DNA of 46,667 nucleotides, from positions 1 through 46,667 of the IMG/VR virus record IMGVR_UViG_3300010400_000012. One strand, written 5' to 3'. This document shows positions 29,148 to 38,012 of this stretch, piece by piece. The notes below the pieces were generated by a model. That model saw only the letters and a program-made list of their open reading frames with translations. It had not been told where the DNA came from and searched no databases. The DNA comes from a virus. Each line of letters opens with the position of its first letter. The first letter of the stretch is position 1. Position numbers and translations under genes: made by a program.

Positions 29148-29491
29148 TGCCTACTGCACCCTTACGTGTGTGCGCTCAGCCTGGCTGTGGGACGCTGGTA
29201 CCCACCGGACGTTGCTCTGCCCATGCTCGCCCAGCTTGGAGTCATGCGCAACCAGTGCAACGCATCCGAGGGCGAAGGCTACAGCGTATGCGGAACCGGC
29301 TGTTCAACGAGCAGCCCTTGTGTGTGCTGTGCATGAAGGAAGGACGTACCACCGTGGCCACCATCAGGGACCACATCATCCCGCTCGCTGAGGGTGGGCC
29401 AGACGATGAGACCAACGAGCAGCCGCTCTGCCAGGCATGCAGCGATGCCAAGACCGCAGTAGAAGCGCAGCGCGGTCGGGAGCGCATCTGA
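29147..29491 (+). CDS. HNH endonuclease of the packaging module
   Basis: 114 residues. A zinc-binding Cys-rich head (CAQPGCGTLVPTGRCSAH) precedes RLFNEQPLCVLC, then IRDHIIPLAEGG and NEQPLCQACSDAK, the full HNH core with catalytic His in the RDHI motif and two zinc Cys pairs. HNH proteins placed just before the terminase genes help the terminase cut DNA at cos in HK97-type phages. Followed immediately by a cos-like non-coding stretch. Confidence 0.9.
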   Translation: MPTAPLRVCAQPGCGTLVPTGRCSAHARPAWSHAQPVQRIRGRRLQRMRNRLFNEQPLCVLCMKEGRTTVATIRDHIIPLAEGGPDDETNEQPLCQACSDAKTAVEAQRGRERI

Positions 29492-29600
29492 TGGTAGAGG
29501 GGAGGGGGGATCAAATCTTCGACGTCGACGAGTCTGGAAACCGGTCCCCTCTCGAATTTTTGCACGTGCTAAACCTCGCGGCCCCAAAACCGTCAGTCGA
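29491..29600. other. candidate cos / packaging site
   Basis: The 110 bases between HNH and terminase start with GTAGAGGGGAGGGGGGATCA and contain GAAACCGGTCCCCTCTCG and TTTTTGCACGTGCT. This G-run, GG-ACCGG-type and TTTTGCAC series closely resembles the spacer that precedes the terminase in HNH-type cos phages. A 37-codon frame (29491-29604) spans it, with no recognisable protein character. No separate small-terminase gene is present here. Confidence 0.45.
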
Positions 29601-31460
29601 ATGAAGAAGAAGAGCAAGAAGAAGGCAGCGCGCCGGCACCGAGTGAAGAGCGTGATTCGTCCACGCCCCAAGAAGGGCGGTCGTCCGCGCCTCAGCGATG
29701 TCGAGAAGGCGCGTCGTGGCACGTTGCAGCCGAGTCGGGCCCGGGACAGGAAGCCACCACGCCAGAGTCGAGTGTCCGAGCCACCAGCGACGCGACGGGA
29801 TTACGTTGGCATCGCGCGTCGGTACGCGGCCGATGTCCTCAGCGGAACAATAACCGCGGGCGTCTGGGTCAAGCTCGCCTGCGAGCGGCAGGACCGCGAC
29901 GCGATGCGCGCCGAAACCGATCCGAGCTGGCCGTTTGTGTGGTCCGACGCGCACGCGGTTGAGGCCTGCGCCTTCATCGAGCGACTGCCGCACGTAGAGG
30001 GCACCTGGTCCAGGCCGCTGATTCACCTCGAGCCGGCGCAGGTCTTCATCGTCACATTGCTCTTCGGCTGGCGTCAGCGGGCCCACCTCGCGCGCCGCCG
30101 GTTCACGGTCTTCTACTTCGAGCTCGGCCGGAAAGGCGCGAAGAGCACGCTGATGGCGGCGATCGCGCTGTTCCACGTGCAGCGCGAGCACGAGCCTGGC
30201 GCCAGCGTCGTGTGCGGAGCGACGACGGGATCGCAGGCGCGGATCGTCTTCGGCATCGCGCAAAAGATGGTGAACAACCGGATGTCGGCCTGGCTGCGCG
30301 CAGAGGGCGTCGAGGCGCTCGCCAACTCCATCATCACCAGCGATGGCTCCATTCGACCAGTCAACGCCAAGGCCTCGACACAAGACGGTCTGAATCCATC
30401 CTGCATCGTGCTCGACGAATCGCACGCGCAGAAATTTGCTCTGCATGACGTGTTGAAGAGCGCACAGGGCGCCCGGCTGAATCCGTTGCTGCTCTGTCCG
30501 ACGACCGCCGGGTATGACTTGCTGTCGGTTGGCTACGCGCTGCGCACGACGTTGACGAAGGTGCTCCAGCAGGTGTTCGAGGCCGATCACTTTCTTGGGA
30601 TTATCTACACGCTCGACGAGGGTGATGACTGGCGCGATCCGCTCGTCTGGGTGAAAGCCAATCCGATGCTCGGCGTCACGCCGACGCTCGAGTGGGTGCG
30701 CAGCTACTGCGCGGACGCGAAGCAGACACCTGGGATGGAGGGAGAGTTCCGCGTCAAGGTTTGTTCGGAGTGGATGCAGTCCGCCATGTCATGGCTATCG
30801 ATGACTCGGTGGGACGCCTGCGCGGATGACACGTTGAAACTGGAGGACTTCGCTGGGCAGCGGTGCTGGATCGGCGGCGACCTCGCACAGCTCGATGACA
30901 TCGCGGCGGTCGCGCTCGTCTTTCAAAGCGGTGAGGACTTGTGCGTGTTCACGAAGTTCTATCTCCCTCGCGGCGTGGTCGAGGAGCGGGCGCGGGCGGT
31001 TCCAGCCTATCAGTCCTGGGTGAAGGCCGGGATCTTGGACCTGACCGACGGCAATATGATCGACTACAGCCATATCGAAGCCGACGTGAGAGTCTGGTGC
31101 CAGACCTTCAACGTCGCCGCCCTCCGCTTCGATCAGTACGGGTCGGCCGGCATCGTCTCGGCGCTTGCGGCGGATGGCTTTCCGGCGGCCATCCTGGACA
31201 AGAATCGAAAGAACATCACGCCACCCGCACGCGAGCTGGAAACGCGCGTGAAGCATCGTCGGTTCCGTCATGACGGGAATTCCTGCCTGAAGTGGATGGC
31301 GAGCAATGCGGTCGTCACGCGAGGCGTGGATGATAGTCTCTTGCCGAAAAAGGAAAGCCCGGATTCACCCAACAAGATCGACGGGATCGACGCGCTGCTC
31401 CAAGCGATGAGCGCGATCACCATTGAACAGCCGACCGGCGTCATGGCGGAGTGGCTCTGA
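29601..31460 (+). CDS. terL: terminase large subunit
   Basis: 619 residues. Walker A (ELGRKGAKSTLMAA, about 173-186), Walker B (CIVLDESHA, about 268), then the RNase H-like nuclease: GGDLAQLDD (about 424), LRFDQYGSAG and KIDGIDALLQ with its Asp residues. The protein cuts concatemers and pumps DNA into proheads. The first 65 residues are an unusual basic leader with GRPRLSDVEKARRGTLQPSR, resembling the start of small terminase proteins. The ATG overlaps the end of the preceding short frame. Strong call. Confidence 0.9.
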   Translation: MKKKSKKKAARRHRVKSVIRPRPKKGGRPRLSDVEKARRGTLQPSRARDRKPPRQSRVSEPPATRRDYVGIARRYAADVLSGTITAGVWVKLACERQDRDAMRAETDPSWPFVWSDAHAVEACAFIERLPHVEGTWSRPLIHLEPAQVFIVTLLFGWRQRAHLARRRFTVFYFELGRKGAKSTLMAAIALFHVQREHEPGASVVCGATTGSQARIVFGIAQKMVNNRMSAWLRAEGVEALANSIITSDGSIRPVNAKASTQDGLNPSCIVLDESHAQKFALHDVLKSAQGARLNPLLLCPTTAGYDLLSVGYALRTTLTKVLQQVFEADHFLGIIYTLDEGDDWRDPLVWVKANPMLGVTPTLEWVRSYCADAKQTPGMEGEFRVKVCSEWMQSAMSWLSMTRWDACADDTLKLEDFAGQRCWIGGDLAQLDDIAAVALVFQSGEDLCVFTKFYLPRGVVEERARAVPAYQSWVKAGILDLTDGNMIDYSHIEADVRVWCQTFNVAALRFDQYGSAGIVSALAADGFPAAILDKNRKNITPPARELETRVKHRRFRHDGNSCLKWMASNAVVTRGVDDSLLPKKESPDSPNKIDGIDALLQAMSAITIEQPTGVMAEWL

Positions 31461-33904
31461 TGTCTAAACTCCAGCGGTATCGCGTCGTCCAGGATCACGA
31501 TTCGTGGCCGGCGCGCCTGGCTGAGTCATTCCGTTCGTTCTTGAAGGGACCCTACACGCTCTCGTCGCTGACGGCGAAGTACTTCAACGATGATGCGACG
31601 CCGAGCAGCACGGGTCTGAGCGTCACCCAGCAGACCGCCCTCACTTATTCCGCTTTCTTCGCCTGCGTGAACGCCATCTCGACCGACGTCGCTTCCTATC
31701 CCCTGATTCACTACAAACGCGCCTCGAGTGGGGGCAAAGACCGCTACACCGACTCCAGACTCTACCGAATGGTCCACGACGAGCCCAATCCGGAGATGAC
31801 CTCGTTCACCATGCGGCAGATGATGACGGCGCACGTATTGACCTGGGGAAATGCCTACGCGGAAATCGAGCGCGACCAACTGGACCGGCCGAAATATCTC
31901 TGGCCCATCACACCGGATCGGGTGACGGTAGACCGAGACCGCTCTGGCGGCGTCGTGTATCTGGTGGCGGCGCCGAGCGGCGGCGTTCCCGTCCCCATCC
32001 CGGCCGCAGACATGCTGCATCTTCCGGGGCTCGGGTTCAATGGGACCGTCGGCTATTCCGTCGTGGCGATGGCGCGGGAGAGCATCGGGCTCGGCTTGGC
32101 GACGGAACAGTTCGGGGGGACGTTCTTCGGCAATGGCGCGACATTCGGCGGTGTCGTGTCGTACCCTGGCGCGCGGCCGACCGAACTCTCAGATAAGAAC
32201 TACCGGGAAGCGCTCGAAGGAAAACATCAGGGCGTCCAGCGGGCGCACAAGCTGCTCGCGCTCTACAACGGGGCGAAGTACGAGCGGATGGGCATCCCGC
32301 CCAACGATGCGCAGTTTCTGGAGACCCGGCTGCACCAGGTCGAAGAGATGTGCCGCTGGTTTCGGATGCCGCCCCACAAGATCCAGCATCTGCTGCGGTC
32401 GACCAACAACAACATCGAACACCAGGGCATCGAGTACTACACCGACACGACGCGACCGTGGTGTGTACGCTGGGAACAAGAGTGCAATCGGAAGCTGATC
32501 TCGGCGCCTGAACGTCGGATTCAGTTCTTCGAACACATGATCGAGGGGGCGCTCCGCGGGGATCTCCCGAGCCGGTATGCCGCGTATGCCGTCGGTCGAC
32601 AGTGGGGCTGGCTCTCGGCCGACGACGTGCGCGACAAGGAAAACATGAACCCGCTGCCCGGTGGCATTGGGAAAGTTTATCTCCTGCCGCTGAACATGAC
32701 GCCGGCGGATCGCATCAACGAGATCATCGACAAGCAGGTCGCGCCCACGCCGGCACCGGCTCCACCGCCAGCGCCGAACGACGACGCCGCCGCGGCCGCG
32801 AATGCGCGGGCAGAGTTTGCGGAGCGCGCCGCCGCTGAAGCGCGCGCGCTCGCCCAGCAAGAACGCGAGCGACGGATTGCGGCGGAAGCCACTGGCACTG
32901 CGACGGCTGAGGAGCTCGCGCTGAGACGGACGTCAGAAGCCGGGGCGCTGGCGCTGGCCGCGCAGTTGACGCAGCTCTCAAGCGAACTGCGGGCACGGGC
33001 CGATCAGGAGGCGACCTTGCGTGCGGCGGCGGAAGCGCCTTGTTCGACCTGCAACGATGTCGGGTTGTTGCCGGAAGCCTATATGGGCGACCCGCAAGGG
33101 CAAGTCCCCTGTCCAGACTGCCCGATCGGCGCCAAGGTGGCTGCAGAAATCAAAGCAAAGACGTCCGAGCAGGCATGCGCTGGGCTTCGCGCGGCGGTTG
33201 CGACGAGCGAAACGGCGATGCTCGCGGCGCAGACCGCTCTCACGAACCTGACGGCTGAGCGCGATGCCATACAGGCGATCCTAGACACGCGCGCCGAGCC
33301 GGATCCGCGGCTCGCGGCTCTGGAAACCGAGATCGCCAAGTTGACCACCGTTGTCGCTGAGCGCACGGCACACGTCGAGGCCGCACAAGCGGCCCTGGCG
33401 GCAGCTGAGGCACGGGTCGCGGTAGAAACAGAGGCGCGCGCGGCGGCGGAAACGGCGACCGTAGCTGAGCGGCAGCGAGCCGCTGACCGAGACGCCGGCA
33501 TGATCGCCGCGCATCGCGCGCTGATTGTCGACGCGATGGGCCGGATGGTTCGGCAGGAAGTCTCCAAGGCTCGTCAGCACCACGCGACACCCGAGAAGCT
33601 GCGCCGGTGGCTGGCGTCGTATGACGTGCTCCACGAGCCGGTGTGTATCGATGCGGTGACGCCGGCGCTTCGGGCGCATCTCGCGTGGATGGGCTCGACA
33701 CAAGACGTGTCCGCGTTGGCGACCGACCTAGCCAAGACGCATCTCGCCGAGTTCAGACGGAGAGTCGGGGCCGCGCTCGAGACGGATCCGCAAGACTTCT
33801 CGGTCGTGCTCGATCGCGTGCTCGACGCCTGGGAATCGACGAGAGCCGATGAAGTGGCGACCGTCTTCATGCAGCGAGAGATTGACTATGCCCGAACACG
33901 CTGA
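31460..33904 (+). CDS. portal protein with long C-terminal extension
   Basis: 814 residues; HK97-type portals are about 400-430. Residues 1-420 hold the portal fold: LTYSAFFACVNAISTDVASY, EPNPEMTSFTMRQMMTAHVL, TWGNAYAEIERD, FFGNGATFGGVVSYPG, and TNNNIEHQGIEYYTDT. Beyond that are about 390 residues of Ala/Glu/Arg-rich coiled coil with a CSTC...CPDC zinc-like cluster at about 528-552, ending in a folded helical domain (RMVRQEVSKARQHHATPEKL). TGATG overlap with terminase. The extension may fuse a scaffold or internal head protein to the portal. Confidence 0.85.
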   Translation: MSKLQRYRVVQDHDSWPARLAESFRSFLKGPYTLSSLTAKYFNDDATPSSTGLSVTQQTALTYSAFFACVNAISTDVASYPLIHYKRASSGGKDRYTDSRLYRMVHDEPNPEMTSFTMRQMMTAHVLTWGNAYAEIERDQLDRPKYLWPITPDRVTVDRDRSGGVVYLVAAPSGGVPVPIPAADMLHLPGLGFNGTVGYSVVAMARESIGLGLATEQFGGTFFGNGATFGGVVSYPGARPTELSDKNYREALEGKHQGVQRAHKLLALYNGAKYERMGIPPNDAQFLETRLHQVEEMCRWFRMPPHKIQHLLRSTNNNIEHQGIEYYTDTTRPWCVRWEQECNRKLISAPERRIQFFEHMIEGALRGDLPSRYAAYAVGRQWGWLSADDVRDKENMNPLPGGIGKVYLLPLNMTPADRINEIIDKQVAPTPAPAPPPAPNDDAAAAANARAEFAERAAAEARALAQQERERRIAAEATGTATAEELALRRTSEAGALALAAQLTQLSSELRARADQEATLRAAAEAPCSTCNDVGLLPEAYMGDPQGQVPCPDCPIGAKVAAEIKAKTSEQACAGLRAAVATSETAMLAAQTALTNLTAERDAIQAILDTRAEPDPRLAALETEIAKLTTVVAERTAHVEAAQAALAAAEARVAVETEARAAAETATVAERQRAADRDAGMIAAHRALIVDAMGRMVRQEVSKARQHHATPEKLRRWLASYDVLHEPVCIDAVTPALRAHLAWMGSTQDVSALATDLAKTHLAEFRRRVGAALETDPQDFSVVLDRVLDAWESTRADEVATVFMQREIDYARTR

Positions 33905-34661
33905 CGCGCCCATTGAATACGCTATGACGCGGGCTGTCGGCCAGGACGGCACGTGGCGGGCGATCTCTCGACCAGCCGGGATCGTCGCGATGTCACGACG
34001 GATGTACGCCTGGCGGTCCAGTCAAGAGTTTTGCGCGCGCTGCGCCAAGCCGGCCACGGCCATCGTGAACCAGACGTCTTACTGTGCGACCTGTCGTTTT
34101 GAGCAGCGACAACGCGCGGCAGAGGCGTTGCCGTGGCATGGTCGGTCCGCACGACGCCCGGAACTCCGAGGCACCGAGCAGCCCATCATCACAGGGCATC
34201 CGATTGTGTTCGATTCGCGCAGCCTCGACCTCGGAGGATTTTTCGAGTACATCCGGCCGGAGGCCGTCGATCGGACCATTCATGAAAGCACCGATCTGCT
34301 GGCGCTTTGGAACCACAATGCGGATGTGCCGTTGGGCCGGTCGACTGGCGGCACGCTCGCCTATTGGAAAGACGGCAAAGGGCTGGCGATGTCGATCACG
34401 ACGCCGCGGTCGGCTGGGGCCGTCGTCGAATCGATCGAACTCCGGACGGTCACCGGCGGCTCGTTCGCGTTTCGGACTGTCGATGACGCGTGGCACATGG
34501 AGGATGAGATCCCGATCCGTGAAATCCTGGACATGAAGATCAGCGAATTGAGCCCGGTCGCATTTCCCGCGTATCCTGGAACGGATGTGCAGGTCGGCAA
34601 ATCAGGGAAACATTCGAGGGAGTGGTGGGAACGGTTGCACCGTACCCAGCTCGCACGCTAG
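33888..34661 (+). CDS. HK97-family prohead protease with N-terminal zinc domain
   Basis: 257 residues. From about 105: IITGHPIVFDSRSLDLGGFF, ALWNHNADVPLGR (catalytic His), GGSFAFRTVDD and ISELSPVAFPAYPGT (catalytic Ser region) define the S78 prohead protease. It cleaves the capsid protein's delta domain and itself during head maturation. Residues 1-90 are extra: a basic head and a CARC...CATC zinc-ribbon-like module (about 59-80). The portal stop overlaps its start and the glycosyltransferase starts 40 bases before its end. Confidence 0.85.
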   Translation: MPEHADAPIEYAMTRAVGQDGTWRAISRPAGIVAMSRRMYAWRSSQEFCARCAKPATAIVNQTSYCATCRFEQRQRAAEALPWHGRSARRPELRGTEQPIITGHPIVFDSRSLDLGGFFEYIRPEAVDRTIHESTDLLALWNHNADVPLGRSTGGTLAYWKDGKGLAMSITTPRSAGAVVESIELRTVTGGSFAFRTVDDAWHMEDEIPIREILDMKISELSPVAFPAYPGTDVQVGKSGKHSREWWERLHRTQLAR

Positions 34662-36121
34662 CGCGGTGGACGGCCGCGCTGGCAGCCGTCTGCGCTCAAC
34701 GGAAAGCCTGGGCTCAGACGGAATGGCTCGTGCGGCGCCTGCTACGCTCCGGGTACCACACACCAGAAGTCTATCGAGCGCTCGGTATGGCGCTGGCGCA
34801 GCTCGGTCGCACGCCTGAGGCCATCGAGTGTTACCGGCGAGTCCTGGCCCTGAATCCGCACGCGGTGGCGACGCACGACGCCCTGATTCTGTTGCTGGAC
34901 GTGCAGCCGAGCACGACGTTCAAGCAGGCGCAGGCCGAACGCCGGCTCTGGTGGCGTCGACACGGCGCAGCCATCTATGCGCGGCGGCAGCCGCATCCGA
35001 ATGATCGGGATCCCGATCGGCCGATTCGCGTGGGGTATGTCTCCGGCGATTTCCGTGCGCACTCCGTCGCGCTCGCGATCCATCGGTTGATTCTCAGACA
35101 CAGCGAAGCGATCGTTCCGTTCTATTACTCGTCGGTACCGTCGCATCTGCACGATCTGGTCACGAAGGATTACGCGAGCCATCCTGGCTGGCGCGACGTC
35201 GCGCGGCTGAGCGATGCAGCTCTTGCGGATCTGATTCGTCGAGACCGGATCGATATCCTCGTTGACCTCTCCGGTTATACACCGTGGAATCGTCTCTTGA
35301 CGTTTTGCCGCGCACCGGCGCCGATTCAAATCACGGCATTTGGCTATGCGACCGGTGTGGGCTGGCCGGCGATGCAGTATCTGCTCGCCGATCCGGTGGT
35401 CATTCCTTCTGCGGTCCGGCCGCAGTACGTTGAAACGGTGATCGATCTGCCGAGTCTGCTGTGGTACGACGGGATGGACGAAAGCCCTCCGGCCAATCGG
35501 TTACCCTGCCTGACGCGTCCGCAGACGTTTGGCGTCTTTCAGCGGTCGGCCAAGTTGCACGAGCCATTCTTGCAGCTCTTGGCCGCGCTGCTGCGAAGGC
35601 TTCCCGAGAGTCGACTAATATTCAAGGACTCCACGTACAACGCCTCGGTCCGCGCGTGGATTCGTCGCGTGATGGGCGACACGGCCCAGCAGCTCGTGTT
35701 CCGCGGCGCGAGTCCGCACGTCGATCACCTGGCGGCCTACCACGAGATCGATCTGACGCTCGATACCTACCCGCAAACCGGCGGTGTCACCAGCTGCGAA
35801 ACACTCTGGCAGGGCGTACCGCCGATGACCCTCATCGGAGAGCGGATGATTCAACGCACGACCGCGTCACTGCTGACGACGCTCGGACTGACGGACTTCA
35901 TCGCGATGACGCCAGAGCAGTACATCAATCGCGCGGTCGAATGGGTCACAACAAGACGTCTGGAGTTGTCGTGGATTCGGGAACATCTCCGGCCAACGAT
36001 GGCGGCCTCTCCTATTTGTGCAGGCTACGGCGCGGCGGTCGAAACGATCTACCGTGACATCTGGCGGCTTTCGTGCCACACTGATCGAAACCTGAGCGTT
36101 CAGACCGTCTCGGCTACCTGA
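34622..36121 (+). CDS. GT41-like O-GlcNAc transferase (OGT/SPINDLY family)
   Basis: 499 residues. A short TPR region (VYRALGMALAQLGRTPEAIE, CYRRVLALNPH, about 50-80) leads to a two-lobed GT-B transferase: RVGYVSGDFRAHSV (His147 equals the conserved catalytic-site His of OGT), IDILVDLSGYT, RAPAPIQITAFGYATGVGWP, DYLLADP-type YLLADPVVIP, FGVFQRSAKLHEPFLQLL (Lys311 equals the essential UDP-binding Lys), LTLDTYPQTGGVTSCETLWQ and GERMIQRTTASLL. These are the order and spacing of GT41 enzymes, which move a sugar from a nucleotide sugar to Ser/Thr. It is placed between prohead protease and major capsid protein, so a virion protein is the likely target. Confidence 0.85.
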   Translation: MVGTVAPYPARTLARWTAALAAVCAQRKAWAQTEWLVRRLLRSGYHTPEVYRALGMALAQLGRTPEAIECYRRVLALNPHAVATHDALILLLDVQPSTTFKQAQAERRLWWRRHGAAIYARRQPHPNDRDPDRPIRVGYVSGDFRAHSVALAIHRLILRHSEAIVPFYYSSVPSHLHDLVTKDYASHPGWRDVARLSDAALADLIRRDRIDILVDLSGYTPWNRLLTFCRAPAPIQITAFGYATGVGWPAMQYLLADPVVIPSAVRPQYVETVIDLPSLLWYDGMDESPPANRLPCLTRPQTFGVFQRSAKLHEPFLQLLAALLRRLPESRLIFKDSTYNASVRAWIRRVMGDTAQQLVFRGASPHVDHLAAYHEIDLTLDTYPQTGGVTSCETLWQGVPPMTLIGERMIQRTTASLLTTLGLTDFIAMTPEQYINRAVEWVTTRRLELSWIREHLRPTMAASPICAGYGAAVETIYRDIWRLSCHTDRNLSVQTVSAT

Positions 36122-36259
36122 AACGGTCCTGTTCGCGATAGCACCGTCCACCATCCCCGGCTACCTGGGCGTGGTCGACACGGCGAATTCATTTCGCCTG
36201 TTGATCAACGCCCTTTGCATTTTTGGGCGCTTCCCTCAGGCGATCCACGAGGGAAGAGC

Positions 36260-37951
36260 ATGGACAAGCATCGAGTCACCGTCGTCCCCTTCATGCTGGC
36301 GTTCATGGCGGGTTTGCTCGCCATGCCGACCAACGTCTATCAGATTTGCGCGTGGAATCACGGCACCGAAGAGATTGAACCGTGGCGCTCGCGAGCCTCG
36401 ACAGCGATCCGCGCGGTGACGCGTGCGATTTCGCAGTGGTTCGCCACGTTCTGGACGCCGCGCGTCCGGTTGCTCTGTGCCGCGATCGTGCTCGCCATCG
36501 TGGTGAGTCAGCTCACGGGTCATGCGCAGCACGCTCCATTCATCGCCGGCCTGACGATTCAGGATCTGCTCCAGGAAAAGGGACAGCTTGCCGAGCAGGC
36601 GAAAGCCCTCATCGGGGAGAACGGCATCCGGTCTGAGGATGAAGGCAACTTCAACACGATTCACGAGAAGATCGACAAAATTACCAAACAGGTCGAGATG
36701 CTCGCGAAGCAGGATGCAGTAGATAGGAGCCTCACAGAATCGCAGGGCCGACGCAGCGACCCGAACCCACTCGAAGAGCGCAGCCAGCCGACCTATCGCG
36801 GCAGCCTGGGAAAGATCACCGAACGCGACCGCACTGAAGCTCTGCGCACCTGGATGTGCGCTGGCAGCGCCGAGTTCGAGGCGACACCTCAGCAACGCGA
36901 ACATGCGCGCCGTTGCGGGATCAATGTGGACTCCAAGCGGCTCCTGATCCACATGTTCGCGCCGAAGGCCATGCGGACTTCTGAGTGGCATGCGGGCGCG
37001 GAGGCGTTTCGGCCGAGCGTTGACGACAAGCGCAGTTTCCAGGCGCATATCGATGAGGAACGCGCGGCGCTGACCGGGTTGCAGTCCACCACGACGACCG
37101 GCGGGTACACGGTGGCCGATGAACTCATGCGGTCGCTCGAAGTGGCGCTGTTGGCGTTTGGTGGCATGCGCTCGGTCGCCACGGTCATCCGTACCGATAC
37201 CGGCGGCCCGCTGCCCATCCCGACGACGAACGACACGGCGAACAAGGGCGTGATCATCGGTGAGAACACGACCACGACCGAGCTCGAAATGACCTTCGGG
37301 CAGCTCGTGCTGGACGCCTGGAAGTACAGCTCCAAGTACATCCTGGCCTCAATGGAGTTCCTGCAGGACACCTCGATCAACGTCTCGGGGTTTCTCGGCG
37401 AAGCCCTCGCCAATCGTATCGGGCGCATTCAAAACGATCACTTCACGACCGGCAGCGGGTCGCAGCCGAACGGGATCGTGACGGCCGCCACCTCGTCTGG
37501 CGTGACGTTCGCCGGCTCGGCGACGGTCAGTTACGACAACCTGGTGGACCTGGTGCATTCGGTGGATCCGGCCTATCGCTCGAACGGTCGGTTCATGTTC
37601 CACGATGGTGCGCTGAAGATGATCAAGAAGGTCAAGGTGCTGCAGTACTCCGGTGACACCACCGGGATGCCGCTGTGGGCGCCAGGGCTGACGGCGGGAC
37701 AGCCAGACACGATTCTCGGGTATCCCTACGTCATCAATCAGTCGATGACGACTCCCGCGACGACGGTCAAGTCGATCCTCTTCGGCGATTTCTCGAAGTA
37801 CATCATTCGCGATGTGCGGACCGTCGAAGTGCGACGACTGGATGAACTCTTCGCGCTCCTTGGCCAGACAGCCTTCCTTGCGTTCGCACGCGCGGACGGC
37901 GATCTGCTCGATGCGGGCACCAACCCGGTCAAGTACGGCACGCAAGCCTAA
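36260..37951 (+). CDS. HK97-type major capsid protein with hydrophobic N-terminal extension
   Basis: 563 residues from ATG 36260 with GAGGGAAG upstream. The capsid fold starts about residue 250-270: GLQSTTTTGGYTVADELMRS, GGPLPIPTTNDTANKGVIIG, ITTTELEMTFGQLVLDAWKY-type strands, NDHFTTGSGSQPNGIVTAAT, DTILGYPYVINQSM and LFGDFSKYIIRDVRTVEV. Residues 98-150 are a charged coiled coil like the HK97 delta (scaffold) domain. Unusually, residues 1-95 add two membrane-like segments (about 7-28 and 69-84). The start has a good ribosome site, so the extension is probably made and removed by the protease. A later GTG start (near 36502) is possible. Confidence 0.9.
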   Translation: MDKHRVTVVPFMLAFMAGLLAMPTNVYQICAWNHGTEEIEPWRSRASTAIRAVTRAISQWFATFWTPRVRLLCAAIVLAIVVSQLTGHAQHAPFIAGLTIQDLLQEKGQLAEQAKALIGENGIRSEDEGNFNTIHEKIDKITKQVEMLAKQDAVDRSLTESQGRRSDPNPLEERSQPTYRGSLGKITERDRTEALRTWMCAGSAEFEATPQQREHARRCGINVDSKRLLIHMFAPKAMRTSEWHAGAEAFRPSVDDKRSFQAHIDEERAALTGLQSTTTTGGYTVADELMRSLEVALLAFGGMRSVATVIRTDTGGPLPIPTTNDTANKGVIIGENTTTTELEMTFGQLVLDAWKYSSKYILASMEFLQDTSINVSGFLGEALANRIGRIQNDHFTTGSGSQPNGIVTAATSSGVTFAGSATVSYDNLVDLVHSVDPAYRSNGRFMFHDGALKMIKKVKVLQYSGDTTGMPLWAPGLTAGQPDTILGYPYVINQSMTTPATTVKSILFGDFSKYIIRDVRTVEVRRLDELFALLGQTAFLAFARADGDLLDAGTNPVKYGTQA

Positions 37952-37958
37952 CCCTGAC

Positions 37959-37988
37959 GGCCGGCGTGATCGCGTGATCGCGCCGGCC
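37959..37988 (+). repeat. hairpin after the major capsid gene
   Basis: GGCCGGCG (37959-37966) pairs perfectly with CGCCGGCC (37981-37988). The 14-base loop holds the direct repeat TGATCGCG. No T-run follows, so it is better explained as mRNA stabiliser or attenuator behind a highly expressed gene. Confidence 0.5.
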
Positions 37989-38012
37989 ATGCTGCAGAGA
38001 AGGACAAGCACA

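Noticed and set aside
29491-29604. 37-codon frame between HNH and terminase
   Set aside because: The stretch matches a cos-type spacer better than a gene. The peptide has no features, although its stop overlaps the terminase start.
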